Source of the DNA: Roseateles koreensis
Lineage (GTDB): Bacteria; Pseudomonadota; Gammaproteobacteria; Burkholderiales; Burkholderiaceae_C
Assembly: GCF_028595305.1 (NCBI RefSeq)
Contig: NZ_JAQQXS010000006.1
Location: 124,001-188,000 of the forward strand
Direction of reading: 5' to 3'
DNA: 64,000 bases
Of this stretch, positions 60,137 to 64,000 are shown one piece after another. Each line of letters starts with the position of its first letter. Positions within the stretch are counted from its first letter, which is position 1. The notes beneath the pieces were generated by a model, which was not told where the DNA came from, searched no databases, and saw only the letters and a list, made by a program, of their open reading frames with translations. Both the position numbers and the translations under genes were made by a program.

Positions 60137-61288
60137 TTAACGCACCACCGACAGGGCCTCGCGATTGCCGCTCTTGTAGGTGTAGAGGGTCAGCGCGCCG
60201 TTTTTGATGTCACCCTTGGCGTCGAAGCTGATATTGCCGGTCACGCCCTTGTAGCCTTCTGTCTTGGCCAGCACGGGCAGGTATTTGGCCGGGTCGGCCG
60301 AGCCGGCCTTGACCATGGCTGCGACCATCACGCCGACGGCGTCATAGGAGTAGGGGGCGTAGACTTGAACTTCCAGCTTGGTGGTGGCTTTGAAACGGGC
60401 GCGGAAATCTTCCATCGCCTGTTTCTGGCTGGCGTCAACGCCGCCCGCTTCCGCGCAGTAGACCTGGTTGTCGGCCATGGTGCCGGCAGCCAGCTTGGGC
60501 AATTCAGCGGTGCAGATGCCGTCGCCGCCGATCAGCTTGGCGGTCATGCCCAGCTGTTTCATCTGGCGAAGGATGGGGCCTGCTACGGCGTCCATGCCGC
60601 CGAAAAAGATCACATCGGGCTTCTTGGCCTTCAAGGTGGTCAGGATGGCGCTGAAATCGGTGGCTTTGTCGTTGGTGAATTCTCGCCCGGCAATCTTGCC
60701 GCCGGCCGACTTCACGCCTTTTTCGAACTCATCCGCCACGCCCTGGCCGTAGGCCGTGCGGTCGTCAATGACAGCGATCGATTTGCCGTGCAGGTCTTTG
60801 GCAGCGTAGCGGCCCAGCGTGCCGCCCAGATGCACGTCGTCAGCCACCACGCGGAAGGCGGTTTTGTAGCCATTGCGGGTGTACTTGGGGTTGGTGGCAG
60901 AGGGTGAAATCTGCGGAACACCGGCATCGGCATAGATCTTTGATGCGGGAATGGTGGTGCCCGAGTTCAGGTGACCAACCACGCCGTTGACCTTGGCGTC
61001 GACCAGCTTTTGGGCCGCTGCGGTGCCTTGCTTGGGATCGCCCGCGTCGTCTTCAGACAGCAATTCCAGTCGAACCTTTTTGCCGCCGATGAGCACGCCC
61101 TTGGCGTTCAGTTCGTCCACGGCCATGCGGGCGCCCAATTCATTGTCCTTGCCCAAGTGAGCGATGGCGCCGCTGGTGGGGCCCACGTGGCCAATCTTCA
61201 CCACGACCTCTTGCGCAGAGGCGGCGCCAGCGGCCAGCAGGGCGCCGGCGCCCAGCAGTGAAAAGGAGAAGTTTTTCTTGAAGTTCAT
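60137..61288 (-). CDS. livK: Branched-chain amino acid-type ABC transporter binding protein
   Basis: The 383-aa periplasmic protein has a signal peptide (SLLGAGALLAAGAASAQ) and the type I periplasmic-binding fold of LivK/AmiC: VVVKIGHVGPTSGAIAHLGKD, GGKKVRLELLSEDDAGDP, NGVVGHLNSGTTIPAS, TAYGQGVADEFEKG and FFGGMDAVAGPILRQMKQLG. The ligand may be Leu/Ile/Val or another small compound. No permease genes lie next to it. It is 95 bases downstream of the LVIVD-like gene on the same strand. Its 3' region is unusually structured. Confidence 0.9.
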   Translation of the reverse strand: MNFKKNFSFSLLGAGALLAAGAASAQEVVVKIGHVGPTSGAIAHLGKDNELGARMAVDELNAKGVLIGGKKVRLELLSEDDAGDPKQGTAAAQKLVDAKVNGVVGHLNSGTTIPASKIYADAGVPQISPSATNPKYTRNGYKTAFRVVADDVHLGGTLGRYAAKDLHGKSIAVIDDRTAYGQGVADEFEKGVKSAGGKIAGREFTNDKATDFSAILTTLKAKKPDVIFFGGMDAVAGPILRQMKQLGMTAKLIGGDGICTAELPKLAAGTMADNQVYCAEAGGVDASQKQAMEDFRARFKATTKLEVQVYAPYSYDAVGVMVAAMVKAGSADPAKYLPVLAKTEGYKGVTGNISFDAKGDIKNGALTLYTYKSGNREALSVVR

Positions 61289-61311
61289 CAGAGTCAGTCC
61301 TTTTTGAGAGG

Positions 61312-61333
61312 GCCGCAGCTTTCACGCTGCGGC
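61312..61333. repeat. 8-bp perfect inverted repeat upstream of livK
   Basis: GCCGCAGC (61312-61319) and GCTGCGGC (61326-61333) flank a 6-base loop in the gap between the LVIVD-like gene and livK. There is no T-run on either side, so it may be an RNA-stabilising or operator element rather than a terminator. Confidence 0.5.
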
Positions 61334-61382
61334 GGGTTGGAAAGCAGTCAGTTCAGTTATGGAGTTAGCATCCGCGGCACAT

Positions 61383-63080
61383 TCATTGCGGCATGCCCAT
61401 CACAGGCTTGCCCAGAAGCTCGGACGACAGCATGTAAATGCCGTGGTTGGAGAACACCCACACCAGATTGCGGTCCCATTCCACGAAGATGCTGTGCACC
61501 GGGTTGGGCAGGGCGCGGATGCTCTTGGTCTGGCCGTCCACCACCGGCACTTCACCAATCATCTTGGGCGTGAAGTAGCCAGCGATCACCGGTTTGGCAG
61601 GATCTTTCAGGTCAAACATCTGCATGCCGGCGTTGTAGTAGCTGTAGGGCATATAGCGTTGGCTGGGCGTACCGGGCTGGATCTGCGCGTAGCCGCTGCG
61701 CTTGGGGCCGAAGCTGCCGCGACGCTGGCAGAAATCGGTGAACGGCGCCTTGGCATCGGGCTTGGGCCGGGGCAGGGTGGTGGCGATCTTCGGGTTCAGC
61801 GGGTCGCGAACATCGATAGCGTAGATGTCTTTGAAGGGCTCATAGCAGTCCTCGCTCATCGGGTAGCCGCTGTAATAGATCATGCCGGTGGTTTCGACCT
61901 TGCTGACGTCGATGTTGTCACCCTCCGTGCCGGTCACGCTCATCGGCATGTCGATGTGGGCGACCTGCTTCATATTGGCCGGGTCGCTGATGTCGATCAC
62001 GTAAAAGCCGAATCCACCCATGGCCGCGTAGCCGTACTTGCCGCCTTGCTCGACCGGCTTCGGAATGAACAGCGGCATGCGCGCGCCCATCCACGAGGTT
62101 TTGTTGCCGGCGCGTGGGTTCTTGCGGTATTCCTCCTCTTCACCCAGGCGAGAGCCCGGCGCCCACCACGTGGACAGGCGTTTGGGAGCGCTCGGGTCGG
62201 ACACATCAAAGGCCAATTGGCCACCCGCGAACAGGTAGGTTTTGTACTCGGTGTTGGCAAAGGTGTCATCTGGGGCGCCCGCCACAAACAAATACTTGTC
62301 GCCGTCATACACGGGTACATCCTGGCAGCCTGAGCCTTGCTGTACTTCGTTTTTGGCCGAATGGTAGGGGTCCAGTGAGGTTTCGCTCAGCAGTTTCCAG
62401 TCGGTCCACAAGGGGCCGGTCACTTCAAACATGCGGAAGCCGCGCAGCATCTTGCGATCACGCAACGCCTTGACCTGCTCGGGGTTGGTGTACTTGTTCC
62501 AGACCACGCCATAACGCGGTGTTTCGTAGCACTGCACCGCAATCATCTTGCCGAGCTTTTTGTTGAACTTGACGTTGAACGGGCCGAACTGATGCTCACC
62601 GCCCTTGACGTCGAATTGCTTCTTGCCGACCAGCTTGGCATCCCGTGGGTCGGTGATGTCGAACACGTTGTAATGCCAGGTCTCGTAGTCGTACAAGTAG
62701 CGCCGCCCCTTCCAGTCGAAACTGGCTTGCCAACTGTGCCCGGCACCGGCCACATAGGGGTAGAACGCCTCTTGCTTGAAGTTCTTGGCGTAAGTGTTTT
62801 GGTCAAGATAGGGCAGGCTGCCTTCGACCGGATGCGCGCCATAGGCATCTGGCGTGATCTCGGGCATCTTGAAGGCGCCGGTCTTGGCGTCGTAGCCGTA
62901 GCTGGCAGGATTCGGATGCGCGGGCTCGCCGGGCAGCAGATGGGTGTTGACGGGCTTGCCTGCAGGGGCGTCAGGCGCATTCAGGTTGGCGCCGCTTTTG
63001 GCGGCTTGGGCTTGAACTGAGCCGCCGATCAAGGCGGCAGCCAAAAGGCCCGCCAGGCTCAAAGTGGATCGCAGTGTCAT
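61383..63080 (-). CDS. Secreted LVIVD-like beta-propeller protein
   Basis: The 565-aa protein has a signal peptide (LAGLLAAALIGGSVQAQA) and at least five repeats of the form F/I-D-x-x-DP-x-x-x-K/P: YNVFDITDPRDAKLVG, LAFDVSDPSAPKRLS, FYVIDISDPANMKQVA, IYAIDVRDPLNPKIAT and MQMFDLKDPAKPVIAG. This is the LVIVD-type propeller of secreted proteins whose role is mostly unknown. No catalytic motif is visible. It lies on the same strand between a porin and livK, so a role in substrate capture outside or in the periplasm is possible. Confidence 0.75.
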   Translation of the reverse strand: MTLRSTLSLAGLLAAALIGGSVQAQAAKSGANLNAPDAPAGKPVNTHLLPGEPAHPNPASYGYDAKTGAFKMPEITPDAYGAHPVEGSLPYLDQNTYAKNFKQEAFYPYVAGAGHSWQASFDWKGRRYLYDYETWHYNVFDITDPRDAKLVGKKQFDVKGGEHQFGPFNVKFNKKLGKMIAVQCYETPRYGVVWNKYTNPEQVKALRDRKMLRGFRMFEVTGPLWTDWKLLSETSLDPYHSAKNEVQQGSGCQDVPVYDGDKYLFVAGAPDDTFANTEYKTYLFAGGQLAFDVSDPSAPKRLSTWWAPGSRLGEEEEYRKNPRAGNKTSWMGARMPLFIPKPVEQGGKYGYAAMGGFGFYVIDISDPANMKQVAHIDMPMSVTGTEGDNIDVSKVETTGMIYYSGYPMSEDCYEPFKDIYAIDVRDPLNPKIATTLPRPKPDAKAPFTDFCQRRGSFGPKRSGYAQIQPGTPSQRYMPYSYYNAGMQMFDLKDPAKPVIAGYFTPKMIGEVPVVDGQTKSIRALPNPVHSIFVEWDRNLVWVFSNHGIYMLSSELLGKPVMGMPQ

Positions 63081-63115
63081 GGGATCTCCGTGTTCAATGA
63101 AAGAAGTGCGTGGGC

Positions 63116-64000
63116 TCAGAAGGCGTGGCGCAAGCCAAACATATAGCCTTCGGGGTTTTCGCCTGCCTTGGGTGACAGGCCCCAGTCGATGGGGTACTGC
63201 GCGCCAGCACTGCCGGTGGCACCGTTGCGCACCGTGCCGTAGGTGGCGTACACCGTGGTGCGGGGCGAGAAGTTGTAGGTGGTGCCGAGGGCCACGCCGG
63301 TCGAGTCGGCCAGCGCGCCTGTCGCGTCGTCACGGCGCACCACGCTGGCAAACAAGCGCCAACTCTGGTTCAGTTTGATGCGCGTACCCAGCTGAACACT
63401 GGTGCCGTGGGTGTCAAACGCCACGTAGGGCGCGTAGGCGTAGTAGCCGCGGTAGTCGTGCAGGATGCCGGTCAGCTCCACGTCCCCAATGCGGTAGACG
63501 GCAGACAGATAGGTGTCGTGCGAGCTTTCATTCTTCGTCTTGGTCTTGTCGAAGATATTGGTCTTGTCCTGCGTGTCTGTGGCCAAGCTCAGGTACAGCG
63601 GGCCATTCATGTACGAAGCACCCACGCTGACCACGCGGCCGTTTTTCGTGTTGAGTGAATCTTCCTGGCCGGCAGTTACAGTGGCCCGGAACTGGAATCC
63701 GCTGAAGTTTGCCGAGTTGAATGACACCGCATTTGACTCACGCCACGGTGCATAAAACACCATCATGTTGTTCACCGGGCTGTACGAAGAGCCATACGTC
63801 GGGTCGGCATAGCCATACAGGTTGTAGGACGACAAATTCAGGCGGCCCAGGTTGATGTCGCCCCAGTCCTTGTGGGCCAGTTGCACATAGGTTTCACGCG
63901 AGTTGGTGCCCATCACGCCGGTGTCGGCGTTCAAGATCATCTCGTGGCGGATCTTGGCTGACAGGCCGTTGCCCAGGTCTTCTTTGGCCGTGAACTCCAG
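63116..64000 (-). CDS. Gram-negative porin, 3' part (cut by window edge)
   Basis: The fragment covers about 294 C-terminal residues; the N-terminus lies beyond the right edge. The first visible residues (LEFTAKEDLGNGLSAKIRHE) and GRLNLSSYNLYGYADP, then repeated amphipathic strands and the final Phe (GLRHAF) are typical of the 16-strand Burkholderiales porin family (OmpC-like, Pfam Porin_4). It is a general or anion-preferring diffusion channel. It is the upstream gene of a possible porin-LVIVD-livK transcript; the gap to the LVIVD gene is 35 bases. Confidence 0.9.
   Translation of the reverse strand: MEFTAKEDLGNGLSAKIRHEMILNADTGVMGTNSRETYVQLAHKDWGDINLGRLNLSSYNLYGYADPTYGSSYSPVNNMMVFYAPWRESNAVSFNSANFSGFQFRATVTAGQEDSLNTKNGRVVSVGASYMNGPLYLSLATDTQDKTNIFDKTKTKNESSHDTYLSAVYRIGDVELTGILHDYRGYYAYAPYVAFDTHGTSVQLGTRIKLNQSWRLFASVVRRDDATGALADSTGVALGTTYNFSPRTTVYATYGTVRNGATGSAGAQYPIDWGLSPKAGENPEGYMFGLRHAF

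Overview
The window looks like the chromosome of a betaproteobacterium of the order Burkholderiales, most likely close to Comamonadaceae. The evidence is the gene order rimP-nusA-infB-rbfA-truB-typA, a soluble NAD-linked formate dehydrogenase in the order fdsG-B-A-C-D, a membrane-bound urate hydroxylase of the PuuD type, FabI, and Burkholderiales-type porins and lipoproteins. No genus can be fixed from this sequence alone.

Region 1 (1-19,980) is an accessory block of envelope, stress and signalling genes. It holds the end of a PQQ sugar dehydrogenase lipoprotein, DUF3309, PRC-barrel and CBS proteins, and a three-gene minus-strand operon (unknown 147-aa protein, double-domain KaiC-like ATPase, GGDEF protein). 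Then come a BON lipoprotein, two small ORFs, two Crp/Fnr-type paralogues, a DUF4398 lipoprotein, a DUF4398-OmpA protein, a very large cyclic beta-1,2-glucan synthase, a ferritin-like protein, a second BON lipoprotein and a CsbD protein. The block ends at tandem repeats that resemble an IS21-family terminus, followed by a tRNA-Ser(GGA) gene whose 3' end faces the block. This is the arrangement expected of an old genomic island, although no integrase is seen.

Region 2 (20,150-38,130) is mostly core: tRNA-Ser, NfeD/SPFH membrane quality-control pair, a PLP-dependent basic amino acid decarboxylase, fabI, the translation operon rimP-nusA-infB-rbfA-truB, typA, an EamA transporter, a 3-hydroxyisobutyryl-CoA hydrolase-like protein and formate-tetrahydrofolate ligase. 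A good sigma-70 promoter, about 150 nt of structured ATG-free sequence and a strong terminator lie between fabI and rimP and suggest an attenuated leader or a small RNA.

Region 3 (38,160-46,540) holds a secreted PHB-depolymerase-like esterase, a lipoprotein, and a purine-degradation cluster: PuuD with a fused cytochrome c domain, a Tsx-like outer-membrane channel, PuuE allantoinase, a fused UraD-AllC enzyme, and an M20 hydrolase lacking the usual metal-bridging aspartate.

Region 4 (46,750-64,000) holds dusA, ogt, a DEAD-box helicase, a SorAB-type sulfite dehydrogenase, exonuclease III, the fdsGBACD formate dehydrogenase operon, a DUF4337 protein, folA, a branched-chain amino acid binding protein with a structured 3' region, an LVIVD-like beta-propeller protein and a porin cut by the window edge.

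The most unusual finding is the KaiC/GGDEF operon. The KaiC-like protein lacks the canonical phosphorylated Ser/Thr pair, and the GGDEF protein ends in what reads as a histidine-kinase dimerisation helix pair whose phospho-acceptor His is Ala.
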